A DNA stretch of 64,000 bases from Bacillus sp. PAMC26568 (GTDB lineage: Bacteria > Bacillota > Bacilli > Bacillales > Bacillaceae). The first letter of the stretch is position 1. The number at the start of each line of letters is the position of its first letter. This document shows, one piece after another, positions 35,254 to 43,964 of the stretch. The DNA lies in NCBI RefSeq assembly GCF_014235785.1, contig NZ_CP060137.1, positions 1,798,001 through 1,862,000 on the forward strand, given 5' to 3'. Under the pieces are notes generated by a model, which searched no databases, had not been told where the DNA came from, and saw nothing but the letters and a program-made list of their open reading frames with translations. Made by a program: the position numbers and the translations under genes.

Positions 35254-35458
35254 ATCATATATGAAGGATAGGCAATCTGTTAAAAGAAAAAATAGTAATA
35301 AAATGTTAAGGTAGAATAAGCTAATATACTCCAAAATGTATTTATTATAGGGATTTAACTCTAGGTGTATTTTATGAGAAAGCTCCAAAATCATGTTGGA
35401 CGTGTAATAGCTAACACATTAATTTAGATAAGAATTAGTTTTCTTTTTATGGTTTTAT

Positions 35459-35472
35459 GTAATCGATTACAT
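35459..35472. promoter_or_regulatory. LacI-type operator, middle copy
   Basis: Perfect TGTAATCGATTACA. Centre-to-centre distance to the next copy is 83 bases, close to eight helical turns, so both face the same side of the DNA. Confidence 0.82.
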
Positions 35473-35541
35473 TAATTTCTATGATTCAAAGTATAACTTT
35501 AATAAAATAGAGGATAAATCTTATCCTAATTTGGCACTTTA

Positions 35542-35555
35542 TGTAATCGATTACA
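35542..35555. promoter_or_regulatory. LacI-type operator, proximal copy
   Basis: Perfect TGTAATCGATTACA about 120 bases before the first operon start, preceded by an AT-rich stretch (TATAACTTTAATAAAATAG) that probably holds the promoter. Confidence 0.82.
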
Positions 35556-35674
35556 TTTGATTGGATGATTGGAACTTTATTACTTCTGTGTTCATTACAA
35601 TTGTCAGGAAGAGTGTGATTCTACCTTTGGTACATCCTATTCTTATAAATATTATCAGAAGTGGAGGAGAAACA

Positions 35675-36487
35675 ATGAAATTAGGATATCAAACAAATAC
35701 CTGGGGTGGAGTAGTAGGACACCCTGCTGGAGTTACTTCGATAAAAGATCTTTATTACCTTGCGAACGGTTCAACGGAAGGAGCTTTAAAAGATATCTCG
35801 GAAGCTGGATATAAAGGGTTTGAATTATTTGATGGTAATTTAATGCAATATAAAGATAAAAAGGATGAATTTAAATCCTTACTTAATGAATATTCTTTAG
35901 AGTTTATTGGTGTTTACACCGGAGGGAACTTTATCTATCCGGACATTTTGGAAGAAGAATTAATAAAAATTGAGGATGTTTCGGCTCTTGCCTCTGAATT
36001 AGGTGCACGGCACTTGGTGATTGGCGGAGGGGCTGTCCGTGCCAACGGGATTTTAGAAAGCGATTACGCTGACTTGGCTAAGGCTCTTGATAAAGTGGCA
36101 GCCATCGCAGAAAAATACAATCTCATTCCAAGTTATCACCCTCACTTAGGAACAAATGTGGAAGCACCGGATCAGTTGGATAAGCTCATGCGTCTCACGA
36201 CTATCAATCTATGTCCAGATACGGCACATATAGAAGCAGGCGGCGGCGACCCAGTAGAGGTGATAAGAAAATATGCAGATCGAATTAAATATATTCACTT
36301 GAAAGATTATCAAAATGGTGAATTTTTACCATTAGGTGAAGGGCATCAAAAATTCGAAGAAATGATTGCGTTATTAAATGAAAACAATTATGAAGATTGG
36401 ATTACCGTGGAATTAGACAGTTATGCAGACCCAAAAAAAGGGGCAGAAATCAGTCATCAATTCTTATCAAATTATGAGAACACATAA
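35675..36487 (+). CDS. Sugar phosphate isomerase/epimerase (xylose-isomerase-like TIM barrel)
   Basis: A 270-residue AP-endonuclease-2/xylose-isomerase-like TIM barrel, the group that includes IolE, IolI and YcjR. Metal-ligand segments are visible: KGFELFDGN, ELGARHLVIGGG, NLIPSYHPHLGTNVE (His), NLCPDTAHIEAGG (Asp-x-His), YIHLKDY (His-x-Lys) and WITVELDS (Glu). The ATG at 35675 has GTGGAGGAG upstream; an ATG at 35561 lies in the control region and is rejected. First gene of a five-gene operon. Likely epimerises or dehydrates an oxidised (keto) sugar or inositol made by the following dehydrogenases. Confidence 0.87.
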   Translation: MKLGYQTNTWGGVVGHPAGVTSIKDLYYLANGSTEGALKDISEAGYKGFELFDGNLMQYKDKKDEFKSLLNEYSLEFIGVYTGGNFIYPDILEEELIKIEDVSALASELGARHLVIGGGAVRANGILESDYADLAKALDKVAAIAEKYNLIPSYHPHLGTNVEAPDQLDKLMRLTTINLCPDTAHIEAGGGDPVEVIRKYADRIKYIHLKDYQNGEFLPLGEGHQKFEEMIALLNENNYEDWITVELDSYADPKKGAEISHQFLSNYENT

Positions 36488-36571
36488 TAAAGCTTAGATG
36501 TTTTGAAAAATATCCACAGTGTTGAAAAATATAAAAGAATACGAATGAATAATCAGAGGAGGATATTGAAA

Positions 36572-37744
36572 ATGAAAAAACTTAACGTAGGTATGATTGG
36601 CGGAGGATTTATGGGGAAAGCGCATGCACTTGCGTATGCAGGAATGCCGATGTTCTTTTGGCCGGCACCAGCTATTCCACATCGCCACACAGTCGTGGAT
36701 GTAACAGAAGAATTGGCAAAAGACGCAGCTGCTAAATTAGGATTCGATAACTACTCAACTGACTGGAGAGCTGTAGTCAACGATCCAGATATTGATATCA
36801 TTGACATTGTTACTCCAAACAATACTCATGCTGAAATTGCGATTGCCGCAGCAAAAGCTGGCAAACATATTATTTCCGAGAAGCCGTTAGCATTGGGTGC
36901 AGAAGAAGCGAAGACAATGTTAGAGGCAGTACAAGCAGCGGGAGTTAAACATGCGGTGGCCTTCAATTACAGAAGAACTCCAGCAGTTGCCCTTGCGAAA
37001 AAGTATATTGAAGAAGGAAGAATCGGAAAAATCCTTAGCTTCCGCGGGACATATCTGCAAGATTGGTCTGCAGACCCAAATTCGCCTCTATCATGGCGTT
37101 TCCAGAAGAAAATTGCAGGGTCAGGTGCGTTGGGGGATATTGGAACACACGTAGTAGACTTTGCGCGATACCTGGTCGGGGAAATCACAGATGTGAATGC
37201 CATGACAAGAACTTGGATCCCGGAAAGACCACTTCAATCTGGCGGCGTGGACAAGTTAGGTACGGTTAAGAGTGATGCAGCAGACCTGCCAAAAGGCACA
37301 GTGGATGTAGATGATGAATTTATTACAATGGTTAAGTTCGAAAACGGTGCAATCGGAAGCATCGAAGCAACACGAAATGCGTGGGGCCGCAACAACTTCC
37401 TGACTTTTGAAATTCATGGTGAAAAAGGTTCTCTATACTTTAACTATGAACGCCGTGATGAGCTCCAAGTAAGCTTCTCTGACGATCCAAGTGATGCCAA
37501 AGGCTTTAGAACGGTATACACTGGGCCAGCAACACCATATGGAGAAAACCTATGGCCGATTCCTGCATTAGGTATTGGTTACGGAGAAACAAAAATCATT
37601 GAAACCCATGACTTTTTTAAAGCCATCGTAGAAGATACACAAGCTTCGCCAAACTTCAATGACGGTTACCAAATCGAACTTATTGCTGACGCGATTCTAG
37701 AATCTGCTGAAAAAGGTACATGGGTTAACCTTAAGGATCAATAA
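36572..37744 (+). CDS. Gfo/Idh/MocA-family NAD(P)-dependent dehydrogenase
   Basis: A 390-residue oxidoreductase. NVGMIGGGFMGKAHALAYAG is the Rossmann nucleotide-binding loop, DIVTPNNTHAEIAIAAAKAG and HIISEKPLAL (E-K-P motif) complete the N-terminal domain, and GALGDIGTHVVDFARYLVGE carries the catalytic Asp/His (D-x-G-x-H). The C-terminal alpha/beta domain includes VDDEFITMVKFENGAIGSIE. The ATG at 36572 follows GAGGAGGAT; an ATG at 36503 is rejected. Substrate is probably a hexose derivative or cyclitol. Confidence 0.9.
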   Translation: MKKLNVGMIGGGFMGKAHALAYAGMPMFFWPAPAIPHRHTVVDVTEELAKDAAAKLGFDNYSTDWRAVVNDPDIDIIDIVTPNNTHAEIAIAAAKAGKHIISEKPLALGAEEAKTMLEAVQAAGVKHAVAFNYRRTPAVALAKKYIEEGRIGKILSFRGTYLQDWSADPNSPLSWRFQKKIAGSGALGDIGTHVVDFARYLVGEITDVNAMTRTWIPERPLQSGGVDKLGTVKSDAADLPKGTVDVDDEFITMVKFENGAIGSIEATRNAWGRNNFLTFEIHGEKGSLYFNYERRDELQVSFSDDPSDAKGFRTVYTGPATPYGENLWPIPALGIGYGETKIIETHDFFKAIVEDTQASPNFNDGYQIELIADAILESAEKGTWVNLKDQ

Positions 37745-37837
37745 TTGACTTGTAAGTAAGAACTTGATAGAGGCTTCAGAAATCTCCTTAGCCTCTATCA
37801 ATAAACAAAATGCAGCATATTGTGGAGGAAAACATAG

Positions 37838-39007
37838 ATGGAAAAAGTAAAAGTTGGAGTCATCGGAACAGGTTTTATCGGGCCTACTCACATTGAAGCC
37901 ATAAGAAGGCTTGGATTTGTGGAAGTGGTTGGGCTGGCAGAAACAAGTCAAGAGGCGGCCGAAATTAAGGCTGCTAATCTTGGAATTCCAAAAGCATATG
38001 GCGATTATCGTGAAATGCTGCGCAACAGCGACATTCAAGTGATCCATAATTGTACGCCAAACCATCTGCATTTTGAGATAAATAAAGAGATCATTCTAGC
38101 AGGCAAGCATGTTTTATCTGAAAAGCCATTAGCAATGTCAAGCAAAGAATCAGCGGAGCTTTTTGCGCTTGCGAAAAAACAAAACGTCGTACATGGCGTA
38201 AACTTTAACTATCGACAATTTCCAAGTGTGAAAAACCTGGCATCAATGGTTAAGAATGAACAATTAGGAAAAATAAATTTAGTTCATGGAAGTTATCTGC
38301 AGGACTGGCTACTGTATGAAACTGATTTCAACTGGCGTTTAGCTCCGGAGGTGGGTGGGAAATCCCGCGCGGTAGCGGATATTGGATCTCACTGGTGTGA
38401 TACCGTTCAATATGTGACAGGAAAAAAAATTGTCGAAGTATTCGCTGATTTGGCCACTGTCATACCTGTCAGGAAAAAATCTATATCGAATGCAGCTACT
38501 TTTGGTGCACAAAAAGATCAGGAAGAAGTGTATGAAAATGTTTCAATTAACACAGAAGATTATGCCTCTGTTCTTGTAAGATTTGATGATGGAGCTAAAG
38601 GGGTATTTACTGTTTCTCAAGTAAGCGCCGGTCGGAAAAACAAGCTCAGCTTTGAAATTGACGGAAGCAAAAGCTCAGCCTTCTGGAATCAAGAAGAGCC
38701 AGAGAAATTATGGATCGGACATAGGGACAAGCCTAATGAACTCCTATTGGCAGACCCGGCACTGTTCACAGGGGAAGCAAAGGAAGCGATCCATCACCCG
38801 GGAGGCCACAATGAAGGCTGGCCGGATGCCTTGAAAAATGGGATGTTAAATTTCTACTCATTCATTAAAGAAGGCAAAGACCCGCTACGTGATCAACCTA
38901 ATTTTGCAACATTTGAAGATGGCCATTTATCTATGTGCATTACGGATGCTATTTTAAAAAGCAATGAGCAACAAACATGGGTGAAAGTCGAGACAGGGGA
39001 GGTTTAA
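37838..39007 (+). CDS. Gfo/Idh/MocA-family dehydrogenase, second in operon
   Basis: A 389-residue paralogue-like dehydrogenase: VKVGVIGTGFIGPTHIEAIR is the cofactor loop, NCTPNHLHFEINKEIILAGK and HVLSEKPLAM the E-K-P region, SRAVADIGSHWCDTVQYVTG the D-x-G-x-H catalytic motif. It differs strongly in sequence from the gene at 36572, so the two probably act on different intermediates, for example the two oxidations of a keto-sugar pathway. TGGAGGAAA ribosome site; 93 bases separate the two genes. Confidence 0.9.
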   Translation: MEKVKVGVIGTGFIGPTHIEAIRRLGFVEVVGLAETSQEAAEIKAANLGIPKAYGDYREMLRNSDIQVIHNCTPNHLHFEINKEIILAGKHVLSEKPLAMSSKESAELFALAKKQNVVHGVNFNYRQFPSVKNLASMVKNEQLGKINLVHGSYLQDWLLYETDFNWRLAPEVGGKSRAVADIGSHWCDTVQYVTGKKIVEVFADLATVIPVRKKSISNAATFGAQKDQEEVYENVSINTEDYASVLVRFDDGAKGVFTVSQVSAGRKNKLSFEIDGSKSSAFWNQEEPEKLWIGHRDKPNELLLADPALFTGEAKEAIHHPGGHNEGWPDALKNGMLNFYSFIKEGKDPLRDQPNFATFEDGHLSMCITDAILKSNEQQTWVKVETGEV

Positions 39008-39009
39008 TT

Positions 39010-39981
39010 ATGAAACTAGGCGTATTTACGGTTCTATATCAAAACCTTCCTTTCGAAGAAATGCTGGATAAATTGGTTGGAATGGGTGTAGAGGCTGTGG
39101 AACTGGGAACAGGCAATTATCCAGGCAACACCCACTGCAATCCTGATGAACTATTGGAAAGCCCGGAAAAATTGAAAGCGTTCAAACAAGCCATTGACAG
39201 CAGGGGTTTGACCATCAGTGGATTAAGTAACCATGGCAACCCGCTTCATCCAGATAAGAAAATTGCGAGGGAATCTCATGATGTATGGAAAAAAACGGTC
39301 CTGTTAGCGGAACGTTTAGAGGTGCCGGTCATTAATGGATTTTCAGGGTGTCCAGGTGACCATCCTCAAGCGAGGTTCCCAAACTGGGTTACTTGCTCCT
39401 GGCCTCCGGAATACTCAGAGATTCTGAATTGGCAGTGGGACAATGTTGTTATCCCATATTGGAAAGAAGAAGCGAAATTTGCGGAATCACACGGAATCAA
39501 TCAAATTGCGTTTGAAATGCATCCGGGTTTTGTTGTATATAATCCTGAAACGCTTTTGAAATTGAGAGAACATGCAGGAACTTCCATTGGAGCAAATTTT
39601 GATCCCAGCCATCTTATTTGGCAGGGGATCAACCCTGTAGAAGCTATTAAAAAACTTGGTCGGGAAGAGGCGATTTTCCATTTTCATGCAAAAGATACGT
39701 ATTTAGATCAAGTTAATATTAGTGTAAATGGTGTGTTGGATACCAAACATTATAGTGACATTTTAGACCGTTCTTGGACATTCAGATCGGTAGGGTATGG
39801 ACAGAATGAAAAAGCATGGAAAGACATGATAAGTGTGCTCCGTGCGGTTGGTTATGACTATGTGATTTCTATAGAACATGAAGATATGTTAGCTTCCGTT
39901 GATGAAGGATTAGGCAAGGCCATCTCTTTATTAAAAGGAGCGCTTTTCAAAGAGAAATTAACGGAAATGTGGTGGGCATGA
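39010..39981 (+). CDS. Sugar phosphate isomerase/epimerase, second in operon
   Basis: A 323-residue TIM barrel of the xylose-isomerase-like superfamily, longer than the gene at 35675. Metal-binding pieces: GVEAVELGTGNYPGN (Glu), SNHGNPLHPDK, INQIAFEMHPGFVVYNPETL (Glu-x-His), SIGANFDPSHLIWQGINPVE (Asp-x-x-His), IFHFHAKDTYLD and YVISIEHEDM (Glu). FSGCPGDHPQARFPNWVTCS is an extra loop typical of a subgroup found beside Gfo/Idh/MocA genes. Start 39010 with GGGGAGG, 2 bases after the previous stop, so translation is coupled. Confidence 0.88.
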   Translation: MKLGVFTVLYQNLPFEEMLDKLVGMGVEAVELGTGNYPGNTHCNPDELLESPEKLKAFKQAIDSRGLTISGLSNHGNPLHPDKKIARESHDVWKKTVLLAERLEVPVINGFSGCPGDHPQARFPNWVTCSWPPEYSEILNWQWDNVVIPYWKEEAKFAESHGINQIAFEMHPGFVVYNPETLLKLREHAGTSIGANFDPSHLIWQGINPVEAIKKLGREEAIFHFHAKDTYLDQVNISVNGVLDTKHYSDILDRSWTFRSVGYGQNEKAWKDMISVLRAVGYDYVISIEHEDMLASVDEGLGKAISLLKGALFKEKLTEMWWA

Positions 39982-40084
39982 TCTTTTGTGGATTGGAGGG
40001 CTGTCCTTCCTACCCTCGATTGCAGCCGGGAATACCTGTTTGATACCATTACAAGAAAAATAAATGATTCCCGAGGTGAATAAA

Positions 40085-41371
40085 ATGAATGCGACTTTAG
40101 AACAACAACGTAATAAAGCCGGCCTTCCGGCAAATATGATCTGGGGCTTTGTTGCAATGCTTGTTTTTATGGCCGGTGATGGACTCGAACATGCGTGGCT
40201 GTCTCCTTATTTGATTGAACGGGGATTGACCGTTCAACAGGCAGCAACTCTTTTTACGGCATATGGAGCAGTATTGGCCATCTCGGCTTACTTTTCAGGA
40301 GTCCTTACGGAAATATGGGGACCGAGAAAGGTTATGCTTATCGGGCTGATCACATGGCTTATTGGCCAAGTGCTTTTCATAGAATTGGGTTTAAAGCAGG
40401 ATAATTATGCTGCGATGTTACCGACCTATGCGCTGCGCGGAATCGGCTATCCTTTCTTTTGTTATTCGTTTTTAGTTTGGGTCACATATCGCAGCCCGCA
40501 GCGTATTATGGCTACAGCAGTCGGCCTGTTCTGGGCTGCATGGAGTGGCGGACTTTATGTGGTAGGAAGTTATTTCCCAGCTTTCATGACTGATCGGATT
40601 GGCTATATGGGACTCTTGTGGAGTGCGGTTATCTGGGTACTGGTAGGCGGAATTGTTGGACTTTTAGTTGTCGGCAATGACAAAGTTAGCGAGAACACAG
40701 GTGACGCAAAGGATAAACTTAAAAGTTTATTGAGCGGATTTACGATCTGCATTGAAAAGCCAAAAGTGGCAATTGGCGGACTGGTCCGTATCATCAATTC
40801 AGTCGGTGTAGGAGCCCTTCCTATCTTTTTTCCGCTTTATTTGGCTTCCGAGTATAAGTATACTACTGGAGAATGGCTGACCATTTGGGGAACCTTTTGG
40901 TTTGCGAACATCATATTTAATCTGATCATTCCATACATCAGTGACAGATGGTTGGGCTGGCGCAAGACAATCATGTGGCTTGGCAGTGTCGGCTGTGGTG
41001 TAATGACATTGGTATTATTTTATACACCACAAGTTGTTGGACATAATTTCTGGGTAATGACATTAGTGGCAATCATCTTTGGAATTGTTCTTTGTGGATT
41101 CGTCCCGCTTTCAGCCCTGGTAACTGCTTTAGCACCTGATCAAAAAGGCTCTGCAATGGCAATCGTAAGCTTTGGGGCCGGTATGTCTTACTTCATCGCT
41201 CCGGCCATTGTTGGTTTGTTCATCAATAGCATTGGTGCTGAAGGGGTTATATGGATATTCGCAATCTTATACTTTATCGGTGCTGTTTTAATGAAATTTA
41301 TGAAGTTACCGGAAGAAGAAAAACAAAAGGATAGCAGTAATCTTTATGAGGTGGAACCAAGTGTACATTAG
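40085..41371 (+). CDS. MFS polyol/sugar permease (RbtT/CsbX-like)
   Basis: A 428-residue transporter with 12 hydrophobic segments. MIWGFVAMLVFMAGDGLEHA then WLSPYLIERGLTVQQAATLF, FSGVLTEIWGPRKVMLIGLI and YALRGIGYPFFCYSFLVWVT match the polyol permease group of the MFS (RbtT, DalT, B. subtilis CsbX). The ATG at 40085 follows GAGGTGA. Last gene of the LacI-controlled operon, so it should import its substrate; no kinase or phosphorylase accompanies it, and metabolism thus begins with an oxidation. Confidence 0.88.
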   Translation: MNATLEQQRNKAGLPANMIWGFVAMLVFMAGDGLEHAWLSPYLIERGLTVQQAATLFTAYGAVLAISAYFSGVLTEIWGPRKVMLIGLITWLIGQVLFIELGLKQDNYAAMLPTYALRGIGYPFFCYSFLVWVTYRSPQRIMATAVGLFWAAWSGGLYVVGSYFPAFMTDRIGYMGLLWSAVIWVLVGGIVGLLVVGNDKVSENTGDAKDKLKSLLSGFTICIEKPKVAIGGLVRIINSVGVGALPIFFPLYLASEYKYTTGEWLTIWGTFWFANIIFNLIIPYISDRWLGWRKTIMWLGSVGCGVMTLVLFYTPQVVGHNFWVMTLVAIIFGIVLCGFVPLSALVTALAPDQKGSAMAIVSFGAGMSYFIAPAIVGLFINSIGAEGVIWIFAILYFIGAVLMKFMKLPEEEKQKDSSNLYEVEPSVH

Positions 41372-41558
41372 GACATTGTAACAATTATTCAATAAAAGGA
41401 ACGCACTCACGATTTGTTGAATCACAAAATTAATCTCAAAGCAGATGTAAAACGAAATGAATGTACTTTAAACTAAATGGCAAACATTGGATGGTACTAT
41501 GATTATTGACATTTCCCTGGTACCATTCAAAAGGCATAATTAAAAGGGGCAATCATCT
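41372..41558. other. Intergenic region with a repeat core
   Basis: ATTATTCAATAAAAGGAACGC followed by CGATTTGTTGAAT (41385-41421) is a diverged copy of the dispersed repeat. A second dyad ATGGTAC/GTACCAT (41493-41527) lies just before the monooxygenase gene. Confidence 0.4.
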
Positions 41559-41852
41559 ATGATTATTATCCATGCTTTTTTAAAAGTTAACCCTGAACAA
41601 CGTGAAGCATTCCTTGAACTTGCTAAAGATGTAGTTGTTCATTCTCAAGCTGAAGAGGGAAACATCAGCTATCAACATTATGAAGACACAGTTCAACGCA
41701 ATACGTTTGTCTTTTTAGAGGAGTGGAAGGATCAAGTTGCTACAGAATTCCACAGTGGAACTACACACTACAAGAAGTTTATTGAGGGTATAAGGCCCAT
41801 CTTACTTGAACCAGCACATGTGAAGAGATACACAGCAACTGAACAACTTTAA
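41559..41852 (+). CDS. ABM-type quinol monooxygenase (YgiN-like)
   Basis: A 97-residue ferredoxin-like antibiotic-biosynthesis-monooxygenase protein. IIIHAFLKVNPEQREAFLEL, SQAEEGNISYQHYEDTVQRN, TFVFLEEWKDQVATEFHSGT and HYKKFIEGIRPILLEPAHVK follow the domain exactly (E-x-G, W-x-x-x-A/V, H-x-x-T-x-H-Y/F). Such cofactor-free enzymes act on quinones or methylglyoxal-like compounds. AAAAGGGGC ribosome site. A decayed duplicate of its 3' end lies at 14456-14632. Confidence 0.9.
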   Translation: MIIIHAFLKVNPEQREAFLELAKDVVVHSQAEEGNISYQHYEDTVQRNTFVFLEEWKDQVATEFHSGTTHYKKFIEGIRPILLEPAHVKRYTATEQL

Positions 41853-41932
41853 GAGCTTGATTTCTGCACAAAGCTAACGGTACGGCAACAGTTCGTTCTT
41901 TTTCATGTGAAAGACACTATTAATCAAATAAA

Positions 41933-41996
41933 AAACCTTCTTTTCCTGATATACAATGTTGTTAATGATGCAATATTGTCAGGTCATAGAAGGTTT
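41933..41996 (+). terminator. Terminator of the monooxygenase gene
   Basis: AAACCTTC (41933-41940) pairs with GAAGGTTT (41989-41996), with an inner CCTGATAT/ATATTGTCAGG helix. Homologous to the hairpin at 14571-14632. Confidence 0.72.
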
Positions 41997-42475
41997 ATTT
42001 ATATGCCAAGTATTCATGAAATGGCTTAATTTAGAATTAAGAATTACTTAAAATAAGAGAATATTGAGTACATTTATACTCCAAAAGAAGAGGAAATAAG
42101 ATGGGTCTTTTAAACAGCTAGTGGATCAGTCGACGGATAGGCAATCTATAAAAGGGCAAAAAACTTTTTTGAGTAGGACTCCTCACAACATCTAAAAACT
42201 TTTTGTGCTTCATCCTTTGACCGATTTGAATATGCTCATAAGGGTCAGATTCCTGGAGTGAAAAAAGCAAGTTGGTAAATAACTTTCTATATAATATTAG
42301 ATAGTAAATTGAAACAAAAAGGTAAAAAACATGAGTTAAAAAGAACTTCTCGATATCTGGATGGTTCTTTTGACGATTAATTCTGAATTCCAATAATAGC
42401 GAAGAATGTATAATATCGATTAATTTTCAAAATGATGTGTAAACAATGTTGTTTTTAACTTTTTAATTTAACACG
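41997..42475. other. Intergenic region, no gene supported
   Basis: A minus-strand frame at 42118-42393 (ESDPYEHIQIGQRMKHKKFL) is open for 91 codons but has no ribosome site and no recognisable family. Otherwise AT-rich. Confidence 0.35.
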
Positions 42476-42619
42476 GGTTTTAAGATCGAAAAAGTAATAG
42501 ATGATGTATGTTTACCTGAACATCCCTCTAATAATCCTTCAAAATGGTACTCGACTCAAAAAGCCGCATTAGTTCCAGCGACGTTTATAATAAAAGCAAC
42601 TAAAAGAAAATATAAATAA
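42476..42619 (+). pseudogene. SAM-dependent methyltransferase, C-terminal remnant
   Basis: Codons encode GFKIEKVIDDVCLPEHPSNN, PSKWYSTQKAALVPATFIIK, ATKRKYK and a stop, matching the last strands of class I methyltransferases (N-D-P-x-x-W-Y-S-x-x-K-A-x-x-x-P-x-T-F-I-I-K). No start or upstream domain remains within the preceding AT-rich DNA. Unrelated to the interrupted methyltransferase at 24232. Confidence 0.7.
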
Positions 42620-42854
42620 AGTAATCAACAATAGGGGGCTAATCTGAATTAAGATAAGCTTTTTTTATGAAATGAAATAATAAACAAATGAGTAGCCTTA
42701 TATATATTCAAGAGGTGAACTTTCAAATAGAGGATGAGAATACCTATAAAAATCATTAAACTATATTCTATAGGATTACCTATGGCTTAATGGGAAATTA
42801 TAATGTTAGCGGAACTTTAAAATGACATTTTAGTTTTAGAAAGGGGAGAAATGG

Positions 42855-43634
42855 ATGGAGTCACTATGGCTAGAGTATGCTTGGACATTGTTAATTCTAA
42901 TCGGTTTAGAAGGATTGTTATCAGCTGACAATGCTCTTGTACTTGCTGTTATTGCCAAGCATTTACCCGAAAATGAGAAAAGAAAAGCTATAAATTATGG
43001 AATTATTATGTCCGCTGTTTTTCGATTTGTTGCTCTTTTTGCCATTTCTTTTATCGCAAACGTCTGGCAGATACAGGCGATAGGAGCAGCTTATCTTCTT
43101 TACTTAGGCTTAAAGCATATTATTCAGGCGCGTTTCGGGAAAAAGAATGAGAATATTCATAAGGACGATGAAAAGGAAGCCGCTGGAAAAGGTTTCTGGC
43201 CGACAGTAGGGAAGATTGCCCTAACTGACCTCGCTTTTGCAGTTGATTCGATACTAGCTGCGGTTGCTCTTGCCCTTGGTCTTCCAGATTCACCGCTCGA
43301 CGATTTCGGCGGTATGGATGGAGGGCAGTTTATTGTTGTTGTTCTCGGTGGTATTGCTGGCCTTATCTTGATTAAGTTTGCAGCAGCCTGGTTTGTTCAA
43401 CTTCTTGTAAAGCGTCCAGCATTGGAAACAACAGCATATGCCATTGTTGCATGGGTCGGTGTCAAACTTGCTGTCATTACCCTTGCCCATGAGGATATTG
43501 GGGTCTTAGATCATGATTTTCCCCACAGTCCAGCCTGGACTCTGATTTTCTATGGAGTATTAGTTGGTATTGCTCTAATTGGCTGGTTTGCACCAGAAAA
43601 AAAGTCATTACAGATAGATACAAAAAGGGAATAA
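42855..43634 (+). CDS. TerC family membrane protein
   Basis: A 259-residue TerC protein with seven hydrophobic segments. LIGLEGLLSADNALVLAVIA with its conserved Asp/Asn (S-A-D-N), then IALTDLAFAVDSILAAVALA with the second Asp pair (D-L-x-F-A-V-D-S) are the family signatures. Relatives in B. subtilis (YceF, YkoY) export manganese, which supports metalloenzyme loading. AAAGGGGAGAAATGG precedes the ATG. I find no yybP-ykoY manganese riboswitch in the leader. Confidence 0.92.
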   Translation: MESLWLEYAWTLLILIGLEGLLSADNALVLAVIAKHLPENEKRKAINYGIIMSAVFRFVALFAISFIANVWQIQAIGAAYLLYLGLKHIIQARFGKKNENIHKDDEKEAAGKGFWPTVGKIALTDLAFAVDSILAAVALALGLPDSPLDDFGGMDGGQFIVVVLGGIAGLILIKFAAAWFVQLLVKRPALETTAYAIVAWVGVKLAVITLAHEDIGVLDHDFPHSPAWTLIFYGVLVGIALIGWFAPEKKSLQIDTKRE

Positions 43635-43649
43635 AGAAAAAAGAGGACA

Positions 43650-43864
43650 GTGAGTGTAATAGATTCTAACCTTCCTCTCTCAGCTGTAGAATCAATTTGT
43701 AATTTGTATCATTATGTAAATGAAATAAGTGGATTAGAAAATTGGTGTTAATTATGTTCAGATCATATTTTCTAATTATACCATTTTCTTTGCTAATTGG
43801 ATCGGTGATTTGGTATACCTTTAATAATACTCCGGAAAAAATGAAGATTCTCTTGTTGTTTTAG
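43650..43864 (+). other. Two doubtful tiny frames after terC
   Basis: A GTG frame (SVIDSNLPLSAVESICNLYH, 33 residues, stop at 43749-43751) and an ATG frame at 43754-43864 (FRSYFLIIPFSLLIGSVIWY, one hydrophobic segment). AAGAGGAC precedes the first. They look like remains of genes, and I would not call them functional. Confidence 0.3.
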
Positions 43865-43939
43865 GAATTTATTATCTTGATGTGTTTTTACATATCCTGA
43901 TTTGCAAAAAATCTAATAGAATAAAAAGCATATATTTGC

Positions 43940-43962
43940 TTATTCAACAATCGGGGGAATTG
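43940..43962 (+). repeat. Dispersed repeat core at a gene break
   Basis: TTATTCAACAATCGGGGGAA lies directly before the first retained codon of the hydrolase remnant. It matches the core at 32562 and marks the point where about 115 N-terminal codons are lost. Confidence 0.65.
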
Positions 43963-43964
43963 TA

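Noticed and set aside
42118..42393. Minus-strand 91-codon frame
   Set aside because: No ribosome site and no family; judged chance in AT-rich DNA.
42700..42854. Manganese (yybP-ykoY) riboswitch before terC
   Set aside because: The conserved loops are not found and no terminator lies in the leader.
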